DNA of 40,332 bases from an uncultured Collinsella sp. (GTDB taxonomy: Bacteria > Actinomycetota > Coriobacteriia > Coriobacteriales > Coriobacteriaceae), in contig CAUCTV010000010.1 in assembly GCA_958445895.1 (NCBI GenBank), forward strand, positions 1 to 40,332. Reading direction: 5' to 3'. Positions within the stretch are counted from its first letter, which is position 1. Every line of letters begins with the position of its first letter. Below the pieces are notes generated by a model, which was not told where the DNA came from, made no database searches, and was given only the letters and a program-made list of their open reading frames with translations. The position numbers and the translations under genes are program-made. Below, piece by piece: positions 18,405 through 26,926 of the stretch.

Positions 18405-19915
18405 TGGCTGCACGCTTTGGTGACATGCTGCTCGAGCAGCGTCGCCGAATGGGCCTTTCCATTCAGCAGGTCGCCAACACCATCAAAATCAGGCCGCAGA
18501 TCATCGAGTTTTTCGAGACCGGTAACTTTGCTTCGATGCCGCCGCGCGGCTATGCGCAGGGCATGATTTCGAGCTATGCTCGTTTTTTGGGCCTCAATCC
18601 GCGCGAGGTCGTCAATGCCTACTTTGACGAACTGATGGCATACGAACGCGAGACGTCGCAGCAGGGCGGTCGTTTCCAGGACGCCGCCGGCTACGTCAAT
18701 TCGCGTTCCTCTGTCGATAACGGGCGCTTTCTGATGGTTCAGGGCGGTCGTTCGACTCGCTATGGACAGCGTCCTCAGCAGGCCGGTTATATTACCGAGA
18801 CGGGTTCGGGCGAGGAGATTCGCTCGCAGCGTGACCGGTTCCGCAGTACGCCGATGCCCGAGGACCGTGCACTTCCCGCTGCCCGCGGCGTGGCGCGTGA
18901 CCCTCGTGCCGGCTACGGCGACGGCGGCTATTCCGATCGCGGTCACCGTGGTATCTCCACCGGACGCTCTCGCAGTGGCTATGCGGACGCCGATACCACG
19001 CAGGTGACGCCGCGTCTTCGCTCTCAACCACAGCCGTATGGCCAGCGCTCTTCGGCTCCGCGTGCGGGCCAGCGTGGCTATCAAGGCCGCGGTGAACTTG
19101 CGCCCCGCTCGGGTCAGCGCAGCCTTCAGGGCCAGGGTGGCTATTGCGGCCGTTCCGATAGCAATCGTGGCCGTATGCCTCAGGGAGGCGGCCGCAGCAG
19201 TTCCAGTCGTGGACGCGGCGGTTCCCGTACTCCTCAAAACAACGGTCTCGATCCGCGTATCGTCTACGCCGGCATCGGTGCCGTGGCGTTGCTGCTGATC
19301 GTGCTCATCGTGGTACTTCTGCGCGGCTGCGCATCTTCGACGCCCGAGACCACGCCCGAGACGCCCGCTGTTACCAAGACGACGACCAAGAAGTCTTCTA
19401 AGAAGACCGAAACGGTCGACGAGGATGAGGACACCGATGAGGCGACGGATGAGTCGACCGATTCGGACGCCACCAAGACGACGGCTAAAAAGGAAGAAAA
19501 CGAGGTAACGAAGGTCAAGGTCTCCGTTGCCAAGGGAAAGACCGCCTGGATTGAGGTCAAGGTCGATGGCAAGTCGGTCTATGGCGCCCAGGCGACTGGC
19601 CCCTTTGAGCAGGAGTACACGCCTGAGTCCTCGATCGAGATCACCACGTCCAAGCCTTCCGATGTCACCGTTACCAAGAACGGCGAAAAGGTCCGTTACG
19701 ATACCAAGACCTCGGGCGTGGCGCGTGTGACGATCACCGTTCCCAAGAAGGAGACGACTGGTTCCGAGAATGGTGAAAGTTCTGATGGTACCGACACCAC
19801 CGATGGTACCGACACCACCGACGGCACCGATGCCCAGTCCACGGATGGCGCCGATACCGCAACTGACGGCCAGACGCCCACCGATTCTACCGACTATTCG
19901 TACGATAGCTACTAA
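18404..19915 (+). CDS. rodZ: RodZ-like helix-turn-helix membrane protein
   Basis: 503 residues. The N-terminal HTH (about 4-78: FGDMLLEQRRRMGLSIQQVA, RGYAQGMISSYARFLGL) is the RodZ type, which binds MreB rather than DNA in known members. A disordered, Arg/Gly/Ser-rich region (about 85-283) follows, then one membrane helix at about 285-307 (GAVALLLIVLIVVLL). An extracellular Thr/Glu/Lys-rich stalk leads to a DUF4115-like domain (about 367-450) and a tail of T-D-G-T-D repeats. RodZ helps set cell shape. At 503 residues it is long for the family because of the two low-complexity regions. The ATG overlaps the ftsK stop, with GGAGG at 18393-18397. Confidence 0.85.
   Translation: MAARFGDMLLEQRRRMGLSIQQVANTIKIRPQIIEFFETGNFASMPPRGYAQGMISSYARFLGLNPREVVNAYFDELMAYERETSQQGGRFQDAAGYVNSRSSVDNGRFLMVQGGRSTRYGQRPQQAGYITETGSGEEIRSQRDRFRSTPMPEDRALPAARGVARDPRAGYGDGGYSDRGHRGISTGRSRSGYADADTTQVTPRLRSQPQPYGQRSSAPRAGQRGYQGRGELAPRSGQRSLQGQGGYCGRSDSNRGRMPQGGGRSSSSRGRGGSRTPQNNGLDPRIVYAGIGAVALLLIVLIVVLLRGCASSTPETTPETPAVTKTTTKKSSKKTETVDEDEDTDEATDESTDSDATKTTAKKEENEVTKVKVSVAKGKTAWIEVKVDGKSVYGAQATGPFEQEYTPESSIEITTSKPSDVTVTKNGEKVRYDTKTSGVARVTITVPKKETTGSENGESSDGTDTTDGTDTTDGTDAQSTDGADTATDGQTPTDSTDYSYDSY
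19784..19831 (+). repeat. Tandem repeat in the rodZ tail
   Basis: GATGGTACCGACACCACC is repeated exactly at 19784-19801 and 19802-19819, followed by a degenerate partial copy (19820-19831). It encodes DGTDTT units of the extracellular tail and is a candidate site for length variation by slippage. Confidence 0.9.
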
Positions 19916-19941
19916 GCCGCTCGTACGCGAAAGGAAACATC

Positions 19942-20439
19942 ATGGCTAAAGATTCCAGCTTCGACGTCGTGTCCGAGGTCAACATGCAAGAGGTCGACAA
20001 CGCCTTCCAGCAAACCACGCGCGAGATTTCCCAGCGCTATGACCTGAAGGATTCCGGCGCCACGATCGAGCTTTCGAAGGGCGACAAGCTCTTTACGATC
20101 AACGCCCCGGCCGACTTTGTCTCCAAGCAGATTATCGAGGTGCTGAGCTCCAAGCTCATCAAGCGCGGCATCGACCTCAAGGCTGTCTCGTGGGATGCCC
20201 CGCAGGCGGCATCGGGCGGCACCGTGCGCGTGCTCGGCCATATCGTCGAGGGTATCGACCAGGCGACCGCCAAGAAGATCAACAAGGACATCAAGGACCA
20301 AAAGCTCAAGGTCAAGGTGACTATCGAGGCCGACAAGCTGCGTGTTTCCTCTGCTTCGAAGGACGCGTTGCAGACCGTGATCCAGTTCCTGCGCGACCAG
20401 GACTACGGCCAGCCGCTGCAGTTCACCAACTACCGCTAA
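19942..20439 (+). CDS. yajQ: YajQ family cyclic-di-GMP/nucleotide-binding protein
   Basis: A 165-residue YajQ (UPF0234) protein. It starts with the conserved SSFDVVSEVNMQEVDNAFQQ and ends in QFLRDQDYGQPLQFTNYR; the middle contains QRYDLKDS and GRVLGHIVEG-like motifs. Family members bind nucleotides, and in some species c-di-GMP, and act as regulators. The role here is not known. The ribosome site is AAAGGA. It sits between rodZ and rimO. Confidence 0.93.
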   Translation: MAKDSSFDVVSEVNMQEVDNAFQQTTREISQRYDLKDSGATIELSKGDKLFTINAPADFVSKQIIEVLSSKLIKRGIDLKAVSWDAPQAASGGTVRVLGHIVEGIDQATAKKINKDIKDQKLKVKVTIEADKLRVSSASKDALQTVIQFLRDQDYGQPLQFTNYR

Positions 20440-20466
20440 TATCATTCGAAAGGACTGCTCTTCAAC

Positions 20467-21816
20467 ATGGATACACCGTTGGGCTCCGTGCTCTACATCA
20501 CCCTCGGGTGCGCTAAGAACGAGGTTGACACCGACCGCATGCGTTCTCTTTTGACCGCCGCGGGCTACGAGGAGGCATTCGACCCACAGGATGCCGATAT
20601 CGCCATCGTCAATACATGCTCGTTCCTCGCCTCCGCAACGTCCGAGAGCATCGAGACCACGCTCGAGCTCGCCAACGAGGTTCAGGACGGCGTTCGTTCT
20701 TGCCCCATCGTCATGTGCGGCTGTGTGCCGTCGCGCTATGGCGACGATCTGCCCGATGAGCTGCCCGAGGTCGCTGCCTTTGTGAAGGCCGACGAGGAGG
20801 ATGGCATCGTGGCGGTCATCGATGGCGTGCTGGGCGTCGAGCGCGAGATTGCCGCCTATATTCCGCAGGTCAAGCGCACCGTCGAGGGCGCTGTCGCCTA
20901 CGTCAAGATCTCCGATGGCTGCAACCGCTTCTGTAGCTTCTGCATGATCCCGTATATCCGCGGTCGTTATCACTCGCGCAATGCCGAGAGCATTATTTCC
21001 GAGGTGCGCGACTTGGTTGCCGGTGGCGTGCGAGAGATCGTGCTGATCGGCCAGGACACGGGCATCTGGGGCACCGACTTTGCGGATGGTGACGTCGCCG
21101 AGGGCTCGCCGCGCAATCTGGCGCAGCTGCTGCGCGCCGTAGCCGAGGCCGTGCGCCCGCACAACGTCTGGGTCCGTGTTCTCTACCTGCAGCCTGAGGG
21201 CATGTCCGACGAGCTTATCGAGACGATTCGCGATACCCCCGAGGTGCTGCCCTATATCGATATCCCCGTGCAGCACTGCGACGCGCGCATCCTCAAGGCT
21301 ATGCGCCGTTCTGGTTCGCGCCAGGAGCTCGAGGACCTGTTCCGCGATCTGCGTGAGCGCATCCCCGGCATCGTGATCCGTTCCACGGCCATGGTCGGCT
21401 TCCCGACCGAGACCGACGACGAGTTCCGCGACCTTATCGACTTTATGGACACCGTCGGCTTCGACTACACGAGCGTCTTTGCCTACTCGCAGGAGGAGGG
21501 CAGCCTGGCCGCTAAGATGGAGGCTCAGGTCGACGAAGAGGTCAAGCTCGAGCGCGCCCAGGAGGCCATGGACCTGGCCGAGTCGCTCGGTTTTGCTGCA
21601 ACTGCCGCACATGTGGGCGAGCGCGCCCAGGTGATTGTCGACGGTATCGAAGAGACCGAGGACGGCGCCGAGCTGATCGGACATGCCTGGTTCCAGGCGC
21701 CTGATTCCGATGGCGCGGTGCATCTGGATGCCAGCGAGGCATCTGTGGGCGATATTCTGACGGTCGAGTTTACCGATAGCTTCTGCTATGAGCTTATCGG
21801 CCATGTTGTGGAGTAG
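20467..21816 (+). CDS. rimO: Ribosomal protein S12 methylthiotransferase RimO
   Basis: A 449-residue MiaB-family radical SAM enzyme. Auxiliary-cluster cysteines are Cys15 (TLGCAKNEVD), Cys51 (NTCSFL) and Cys86 (CGC). The radical-SAM motif is Cys152, Cys156 and Cys159 (CNRFCSFCMIPYIRGRYHSR). LGCAKNEVD and IPYIRGRYHSR are RimO-specific forms. It adds a methylthio group to an aspartate of ribosomal protein S12. A C-terminal TRAM domain ends the protein. Its AAAGGA is 12 nt from the ATG, a rather long spacing. pgsA follows after 9 nt. Confidence 0.95.
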   Translation: MDTPLGSVLYITLGCAKNEVDTDRMRSLLTAAGYEEAFDPQDADIAIVNTCSFLASATSESIETTLELANEVQDGVRSCPIVMCGCVPSRYGDDLPDELPEVAAFVKADEEDGIVAVIDGVLGVEREIAAYIPQVKRTVEGAVAYVKISDGCNRFCSFCMIPYIRGRYHSRNAESIISEVRDLVAGGVREIVLIGQDTGIWGTDFADGDVAEGSPRNLAQLLRAVAEAVRPHNVWVRVLYLQPEGMSDELIETIRDTPEVLPYIDIPVQHCDARILKAMRRSGSRQELEDLFRDLRERIPGIVIRSTAMVGFPTETDDEFRDLIDFMDTVGFDYTSVFAYSQEEGSLAAKMEAQVDEEVKLERAQEAMDLAESLGFAATAAHVGERAQVIVDGIEETEDGAELIGHAWFQAPDSDGAVHLDASEASVGDILTVEFTDSFCYELIGHVVE

Positions 21817-21825
21817 GAGAGCGTC

Positions 21826-22464
21826 GTGGCAAACGAGAGCAATAAGGAACTGACGAGTGTTTGGACGCCCGCCAACATCGTGACGTGCGTTCGCATCGTC
21901 TTTATCCCGGTGTTCATGATTGTGTCGGCGCTTTCTCACACGAGTGTTGCCGGTACAGATTGGAGCACCTTCGACGGCCCGCTCGCCGCCGCTGCCTTCA
22001 TTCTGTACGTCATCCTGTCGTGCACCGATAAGGTTGACGGCTACCTGGCGCGCTCGCGCAACGAGATTACCGACTTCGGTAAATTCTTGGACCCCATCGC
22101 CGACAAGCTGCTCGTATTCTCGGCCCTGCTGCTATTCTTGGACTTTGGTGCCGTGTCGGTTTGGTCCGTGTTCATCATCTTGTTCCGCGAGCTGTTGGTA
22201 AGCGCCCTGCGCATGGTTGCGAGTGCCGCCGGCGTGGTCGTTGCCGCCGATAAGCTTGGCAAGTACAAGACGGCGACCACGATGGTCTCCATCTGCGGTT
22301 ACCTGTGCGTCTTTGCGATGGCCGGCTTGCACCTTGGCCCGCTGGCGCTGACGCTCGGCATCTACTCGGTGTCGCGCTTCCTGTACGCCGTTGCCGTTGT
22401 CCTGACCGTTATCTCGGGCGCCCAGTACTTCTGGAACTGCCGCAAGATCGTCTTTTCGGTCTAG
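21826..22464 (+). CDS. pgsA: CDP-diacylglycerol--glycerol-3-phosphate 3-phosphatidyltransferase
   Basis: A 212-residue integral membrane enzyme making phosphatidylglycerophosphate, the committed step to phosphatidylglycerol and cardiolipin. The CDP-alcohol phosphotransferase motif D-x2-D-G-x2-A-R-x8-G-x3-D-x3-D is complete: Asp68, Asp71, Gly72, Ala75, Arg76, Gly85, Asp89 and Asp93. The N-terminal WTPANIVTCVRI is typical of PgsA. Several hydrophobic helices follow. The start is GTG at 21826 with TAGGAG upstream. pgsA next to cinA and recA is a common arrangement. Confidence 0.94.
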   Translation: MANESNKELTSVWTPANIVTCVRIVFIPVFMIVSALSHTSVAGTDWSTFDGPLAAAAFILYVILSCTDKVDGYLARSRNEITDFGKFLDPIADKLLVFSALLLFLDFGAVSVWSVFIILFRELLVSALRMVASAAGVVVAADKLGKYKTATTMVSICGYLCVFAMAGLHLGPLALTLGIYSVSRFLYAVAVVLTVISGAQYFWNCRKIVFSV

Positions 22465-22470
22465 GTTCTG

Positions 22471-23007
22471 GTGGGTATGACGGACTCTTTTGAGCAGATT
22501 TCCGCACATAACGAGGAGCTGGCGCGTCATATTGTCGAGCGCGCGAGCGCTCGGGGCGTGACGGTTTCGACGGCTGAGTCGCTGACAGCAGGTATGATCG
22601 CCTCGACGATTGCCGATATCCCGGGCGCCTCGGCGGTGCTGCGTGGCGGTGCGGTGACCTACTGCGATGAGATCAAGCATCGTGTTCTGGGTGTTGAGCA
22701 GGAGACGCTCGACCGCTATACCGCGGTGTCGCGTCAGACCGCGCGCGAGATGGCGGCGGGTTCGCTGGAGCTGTACCAGAGCGATATTGCAGTGAGCGCA
22801 ACGGGTTATGCCGGCCCCGGCGGCGGCACTGAGGACGATCCGGCTGGCACTTTCTATATTGGCTGGGCGTATCGCGCGGCTGATGGGGAAGTGCCGGTCG
22901 TGGACTCTGTGCGCTGCCACTATGAGGGCGACCGTTCGCGTGTTCGTGCCCATGCGGTCGCGGAGGCATTGGGACGCATTGCCCTTGTGCTTAACTCTAT
23001 GGAATAG
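22471..23007 (+). CDS. pncC: CinA C-terminal/PncC family nicotinamide-nucleotide amidohydrolase
   Basis: 178 residues (176 if the ATG at 22477 is used; neither start has a strong ribosome site). Only the CinA C-terminal domain is present, which alone corresponds to PncC, an enzyme deamidating NMN to nicotinic acid mononucleotide in the pyridine nucleotide cycle. Motifs are TAESLTAGMIASTIADIPGAS, GGAVTYCDEIKHRVLGV and ATGYAGPGGGT. The N-terminal COG1058 domain of full CinA is missing. Position between pgsA and recA matches cinA in many Gram-positive genomes. Confidence 0.9.
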   Translation: MGMTDSFEQISAHNEELARHIVERASARGVTVSTAESLTAGMIASTIADIPGASAVLRGGAVTYCDEIKHRVLGVEQETLDRYTAVSRQTAREMAAGSLELYQSDIAVSATGYAGPGGGTEDDPAGTFYIGWAYRAADGEVPVVDSVRCHYEGDRSRVRAHAVAEALGRIALVLNSME

Positions 23008-23014
23008 ACGTGTT

Positions 23015-23040
23015 TTAAGGGGCCTTCGGGCCCCTTAATT
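23015..23040 (+). terminator. Hairpin terminator after pncC
   Basis: TTAAGGGGCC (23015-23024) pairs with GGCCCCTTAA (23029-23038) around TTCG, 7 nt after the stop. The T-tract is poor (AATTG), so termination may be partial. The symmetric flanks could allow it to act in both directions. Confidence 0.7.
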
Positions 23041-23205
23041 GTGGAGATAGGGACCTTAGGCTCATTTGGCGTTTGTGCTGGTTGTAGACGTAATTTTGCC
23101 TGCCTTGTTCATATTTGGTCCTTTGTGGTCAAGCATTTGGTCAGTGTTTGGTCGGCGTTTGGTTGGGTTTTGGAAAGGTCGGCTGCATATGATTTATCTG
23201 AACGG

Positions 23206-23234
23206 TTGACCACGAACAGCCGTTCGTTTATTAT
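23206..23234 (+). promoter_or_regulatory. recA promoter with LexA box in the spacer
   Basis: TTGACC (23206-23211), 17 bases, then TATTAT (23229-23234) is a strong sigma-70-type promoter. The spacer contains CGAACAGCCGTTCG (23213-23226), a perfect CGAAC-N4-GTTCG LexA box. LexA bound there would block RNA polymerase directly, so recA should be SOS-induced. This also explains the 31-base leader before the ATG. Confidence 0.95.
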
Positions 23235-23264
23235 CGATGCAGGTTGTTAAGAGGAGGGCTTTTC

Positions 23265-24413
23265 ATGGCCAAGAATTCAGGTCCCGTACGTACCGTTCAT
23301 GCTCGCACGACGGGTAAAGAGCGCGATGAGATGATCGCCACCACCAAGGCCGAGATCGAGAAGAAATTCGGCCAGGGTTCCATCATGAGGTACGGCGACG
23401 GTGGCCCCGAGCTCGAGGTCGAGGCCATCCCCACGGGCGCTCTGGCACTCGATGCCGCTCTGGGTATCGGCGGTGTGCCGCGCGGCCGAATCGTCGAGAT
23501 CTACGGTCCCGAGTCCTCCGGTAAGACGACGCTTTCGCTCGAGATCCTGGCCGAGGCCCAGGCAATGGGTGGCGTGGTGGCATTTATCGATGCCGAGCAC
23601 GCGCTCGATCCCACGTATGCCGCGCGCATTGGCGTGGATATCGACGAGGTACTGATTTCCCAGCCTGATACGGGTGAGCAGGCGCTCGAGATTGTTGACA
23701 TGCTCGTGCGTTCCGGCGCCATCGATGCCATCGTCGTCGACTCCGTCGCCGCGCTGACCCCGCGTGCCGAGATCGAGGGAGAGATCGGCGATACCACGGT
23801 CGGTTTGCAAGCTCGCCTGATGAGTCAGGCGCTCCGCAAGCTCGCCGGCTCGCTGTCCAAGTCCAACACGACATGCATCTTCATTAACCAGCTGCGAGAG
23901 AAGATCGGCGTCATGTTCGGCAACCCCGAGACCACGACGGGCGGCCGCGCCCTTAAGTTCTTCTCTTCGGTGCGTATCGACATTCGCCGCATCGATAGCA
24001 TTAAGCTCAAGGATGAGGTTATCGGTAACCGCGTGCGTGCCAAGGTTGTTAAGAACAAGGTGGCAGCTCCGTTCCGTTCTGCTGAGTTCGACATCATGTA
24101 CGGTACGGGCATCTCTAAGGAGGGCTCGATTCTGGACATGGCTGTCGAGTGCGGCATTTGCAAGAAAATGGGCTCCTGGTTTGCCTATGGCGAGGACAAG
24201 CTCGGCAACGGTCGCGAGGCCGCCAAGGCGTTCCTGCGCGAACACCCCGATTGCGCCGACGAGATTGAGCATAAGGTCCGCCTTGCCTGCGGGCTTGAGT
24301 TTGATGACGATGCTCCGTCCGAGGTCGAGCTGACCGATCAGCCTGCGCCTGAGGAGTTTGACGAGCTTTACGCCATCGATGGTTCCGCCATGCTCGATGA
24401 TGACGACGAGTAG
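23265..24413 (+). CDS. recA: Recombinase RecA
   Basis: 382 residues from ATG 23265 (GAGGAGGG at 23251-23258). A longer frame to 23244 begins before the ribosome site. Walker A is GPESSGKT (81-88). VEIYGPESSGKTTL, the DNA-binding loop regions (IEGEIGDTTVGLQARLMSQALRK) and FINQLREKIGVMFGNPETTTGGRALKF are all present. The C-terminal tail is acidic (ends in MLDDDDE), as in other RecA proteins. It forms the filament that catalyses strand exchange and triggers LexA self-cleavage. recX follows 11 nt later. Confidence 0.98.
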   Translation: MAKNSGPVRTVHARTTGKERDEMIATTKAEIEKKFGQGSIMRYGDGGPELEVEAIPTGALALDAALGIGGVPRGRIVEIYGPESSGKTTLSLEILAEAQAMGGVVAFIDAEHALDPTYAARIGVDIDEVLISQPDTGEQALEIVDMLVRSGAIDAIVVDSVAALTPRAEIEGEIGDTTVGLQARLMSQALRKLAGSLSKSNTTCIFINQLREKIGVMFGNPETTTGGRALKFFSSVRIDIRRIDSIKLKDEVIGNRVRAKVVKNKVAAPFRSAEFDIMYGTGISKEGSILDMAVECGICKKMGSWFAYGEDKLGNGREAAKAFLREHPDCADEIEHKVRLACGLEFDDDAPSEVELTDQPAPEEFDELYAIDGSAMLDDDDE

Positions 24414-24424
24414 CGGTTACGCTC

Positions 24425-25117
24425 ATGTCGTATACGGTGACCGAGGCCACGGTCGTCTTTCCCGATAAGAAGGCGGCCTCCTCGTTCTCGAGCGGGTATG
24501 CGTCCAAAAAGCCTTGCGCACATATCGATTGTGAGCTTGAGGGCGGTTTTGAGCGGTCCATTTGGATTCCCGTGCGGGTCGCGCGCCTGTATGTCAAAAA
24601 TCGCCCCGATCTTCCCTGTGATTGGGATAACTTTCGTGAAGCGGTGCAGCTCATCGAGCGTAAATGTGCACTTACCATGGTGACCGAGATGCTATCGCGA
24701 CGCGACCATGCGACGGGTGAGGTCTGTGACAAGTTGGCACGCTACGGCTTTCGCCAGCCCGCGATCGATTTCGCCGTCGAGCGCGCCACCGAGTATCGCT
24801 TTTTAGACGAGAACCGCTTTTGCTCGTACTTTATCGAGGAACGCAAGCGGCGCGGTTGGGGACAGCGTAAAATCGAGACCGAGCTCAAGCGCCGTCATGT
24901 CGTGCTCGATGACATTCCCGGTTATCCGGAGGATTATTTTGCCGTCGAAGACGATTTGGCGCGTGCGTCAGCCCTGCTCGCCAAGCGGCGTGTTCCAGAG
25001 ACGCGCGGATTCGAAAAACTGGTTCGGTTTTTGATGGGCAAGGGCTTCTCGTATCACATCGCCGCCGATGCCGTTAAGGCACGTCTCGATGCCGAACGTG
25101 AGGAATGTGCGGTTTAG
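24425..25117 (+). CDS. recX: Regulatory protein RecX
   Basis: 230 residues. The RecX three-helix repeats are visible in the second half (ALTMVTEMLSRRDHATGEVCDKLARYGF, then DENRFCSYFIEERKRRGWGQRKIETELKRRHV). RecX caps and limits RecA filaments. The N-terminal 80 residues are less typical. The ATG lies 11 nt after recA with no clear independent promoter, so it is probably made from the same SOS-controlled transcript. A long-looped stem (TGGCCC/GGGCCA, 25132-25137 with 25169-25174) followed by TTTATTT may terminate this operon, with low certainty. Confidence 0.9.
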   Translation: MSYTVTEATVVFPDKKAASSFSSGYASKKPCAHIDCELEGGFERSIWIPVRVARLYVKNRPDLPCDWDNFREAVQLIERKCALTMVTEMLSRRDHATGEVCDKLARYGFRQPAIDFAVERATEYRFLDENRFCSYFIEERKRRGWGQRKIETELKRRHVVLDDIPGYPEDYFAVEDDLARASALLAKRRVPETRGFEKLVRFLMGKGFSYHIAADAVKARLDAEREECAV

Positions 25118-25179
25118 GCGTATGCGTTTTGTGGCCCTGCCGTTCACCGCGTTTTAGCCGCCGTGCTGGGGCCATTTAT

Positions 25180-25208
25180 TTGACAGTTGTTGTGGTTCAA
25201 CGTACGAT
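25180..25208 (+). promoter_or_regulatory. Promoter for rny
   Basis: TTGACA (25180-25185), a 17-base spacer, and TACGAT (25203-25208). A consensus -35 with a 4/6 -10 at ideal spacing, giving an rny leader of about 160 nt. Confidence 0.75.
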
Positions 25209-25313
25209 AAACACTGTCATTTGCTTTGTGATATGTGCTCATCTGTGATGAGTTTGTTTATATGTTTATCTGTATCCGACCCGCATAAGCTGCGCCCATA
25301 TTACTCAAATGTC

Positions 25314-25339
25314 GCGAGCCGTTCGTAAGGACGGTTCGC
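25314..25339 (+). promoter_or_regulatory. Stem-loop in the rny leader
   Basis: GCGAGCCGT (25314-25322) pairs with ACGGTTCGC (25331-25339), 9 bp with one G-U and an 8-base loop, followed by TTTGTTGTG. It lies about 35 nt before the rny ATG. It may be an attenuator or an mRNA-stability site; no known class recognised. Confidence 0.5.
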
Positions 25340-25374
25340 TTTGTTGTGTAACGAATCCATAAAAAGGAGTGAGC

Positions 25375-26925
25375 ATGCCTATCATCGCAGCGCTCGTTGG
25401 CATCGTTTTGGGTGCCATCGCCGCCATTGCCTACATGCGCACCGCCAAGCAGGGTAGTCTTCACGAGGCCGACGAAAAAATCCAGTCGGCACACGCACAG
25501 GCTGAGTCCCTGATCGGTGATGCCAAGCGTCAGGCCGAGACCCTCAAAAAAGAGGCTCTGCTCGAGGCTAAAGAGGAGATCATCAAGAACAAGCAGGCCG
25601 CCGAGGCCGAGGACAAGCAGCGTAAGAACGAGATTCGTACGCTCGAGAACCGCGTGATGCAGCGCGAGGAATCCCTCGATCGCCGCAACGACGCTCTCGA
25701 CAAGCGCGAGCATCAGCTGTCCAGCCAGGCCGGTCAGGTCGAGAAGCGCTCCCGTGAGCTCGAGGAGCTCTGCGCAAAGCAGACCTCCGAGCTCGAGCGT
25801 ATCGCCGACCTTACCCGCGAGGACGCCCACAAGGAGCTCCTCGATAAGGTTCGCGGCGAGGTCACCCACGAGGCCGCCACGATCATTCGCGAGTCCGAGC
25901 AGCAGGTTCGCGCCGAGTGCCACAAGACCGCCCAGGAGATTCTGTCTCTGGCGATTCAGCGCTGCGCTGCCGATCACACTGCCGAGGTCACCGTTACCTC
26001 CGTGCACATTCCCTCTGATGACCTCAAGGGCCGTATCATCGGTCGCGAGGGTCGCAACATCCGGACCTTCGAGCAGGTTTCCGGCGTCAACCTCGTGATC
26101 GACGACACGCCCGAGACCGTCGTTCTTTCGAGCTTCGACCCGGTCCGTCGTGAGACCGCCCGTGTCGCCCTCGAGAACCTCATCGCCGACGGCCGCATTC
26201 ACCCTGCCCGTATCGAGGAGATGTATCACAAGGCCGCCGACCTAGTTCAGCAGCGCGTGCGCGAGGCTGGCGAGCAGGCTGCCTTCGATACCGGCATCCA
26301 CGATCTGCACCCCGAGATCGTCAAGACCCTTGGTGCCCTGCGCTACCGTACCTCGTTTGGTCAGAACGTGCTTCAGCATTCCCTCGAGGTCTCTGATCTG
26401 TGCGGCGTGATGGCTTCCGAGCTTGGCCTGGACGTTGTGACCGCCAAGCGCGCCGGCCTGCTGCACGACCTGGGCAAGGCAATCGACCACGACGTCGAGG
26501 GCCCGCATGCCGTCATCGGCGCCGAGCTTGCCCGCCGTTATGGCGAGAAGCCCGTTATCGTCCACGCTATCGAGGCTCACCATGCCGATGTCGACCCCAA
26601 TACGGTGCTCGATGTCCTGGTACAGGCCGCCGATGCTGTCTCTGCCTCTCGCCCCGGTGCCCGTCGCGAGTCTGCCGAGAACTACATCAAGCGTCTTGAG
26701 AAGCTCGAGGAGATCGCCAACTCTCATGACGGCGTCGAACGTACCTATGCCATGCAGGCCGGTCGCGAGGTCCACGTCATGGTCCAGCCGGACAAGATTT
26801 CCGATGCCCAGTCCACGGTCCTGGCTCACGATATCGCCCATCAGATCGAGGAAGAGATGGAGTATCCCGGTCAGGTGCGCGTCGTCGTGATTCGCGAGAG
26901 CCGCGCTGTCGATATCGCTAAATAA
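25375..26925 (+). CDS. rny: Ribonuclease Y
   Basis: 516 residues from ATG 25375 (AAGGAG at 25364-25369). A GTG at 25369 overlaps the ribosome site and is unlikely. One N-terminal membrane helix (2-21) anchors it. A long coiled coil (about 25-200) follows, then a KH domain (HIPSDDLKGRIIGREGRNIRTFE) and an HD domain with HSLEVSDLCGVMASE and HDLGKAID. RNase Y is the membrane-bound endonuclease that starts mRNA decay in bacteria lacking RNase E. The next gene begins 1 nt after its stop without a visible ribosome site. Confidence 0.97.
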   Translation: MPIIAALVGIVLGAIAAIAYMRTAKQGSLHEADEKIQSAHAQAESLIGDAKRQAETLKKEALLEAKEEIIKNKQAAEAEDKQRKNEIRTLENRVMQREESLDRRNDALDKREHQLSSQAGQVEKRSRELEELCAKQTSELERIADLTREDAHKELLDKVRGEVTHEAATIIRESEQQVRAECHKTAQEILSLAIQRCAADHTAEVTVTSVHIPSDDLKGRIIGREGRNIRTFEQVSGVNLVIDDTPETVVLSSFDPVRRETARVALENLIADGRIHPARIEEMYHKAADLVQQRVREAGEQAAFDTGIHDLHPEIVKTLGALRYRTSFGQNVLQHSLEVSDLCGVMASELGLDVVTAKRAGLLHDLGKAIDHDVEGPHAVIGAELARRYGEKPVIVHAIEAHHADVDPNTVLDVLVQAADAVSASRPGARRESAENYIKRLEKLEEIANSHDGVERTYAMQAGREVHVMVQPDKISDAQSTVLAHDIAHQIEEEMEYPGQVRVVVIRESRAVDIAK

Positions 26926-26926
26926 C

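Noticed and set aside
23041..23250. 69-residue + open frame ahead of recA
   Set aside because: It covers the recA promoter and LexA box, and has no ribosome site; its V/W/F-rich sequence comes from TTTGGTC-like repeats.
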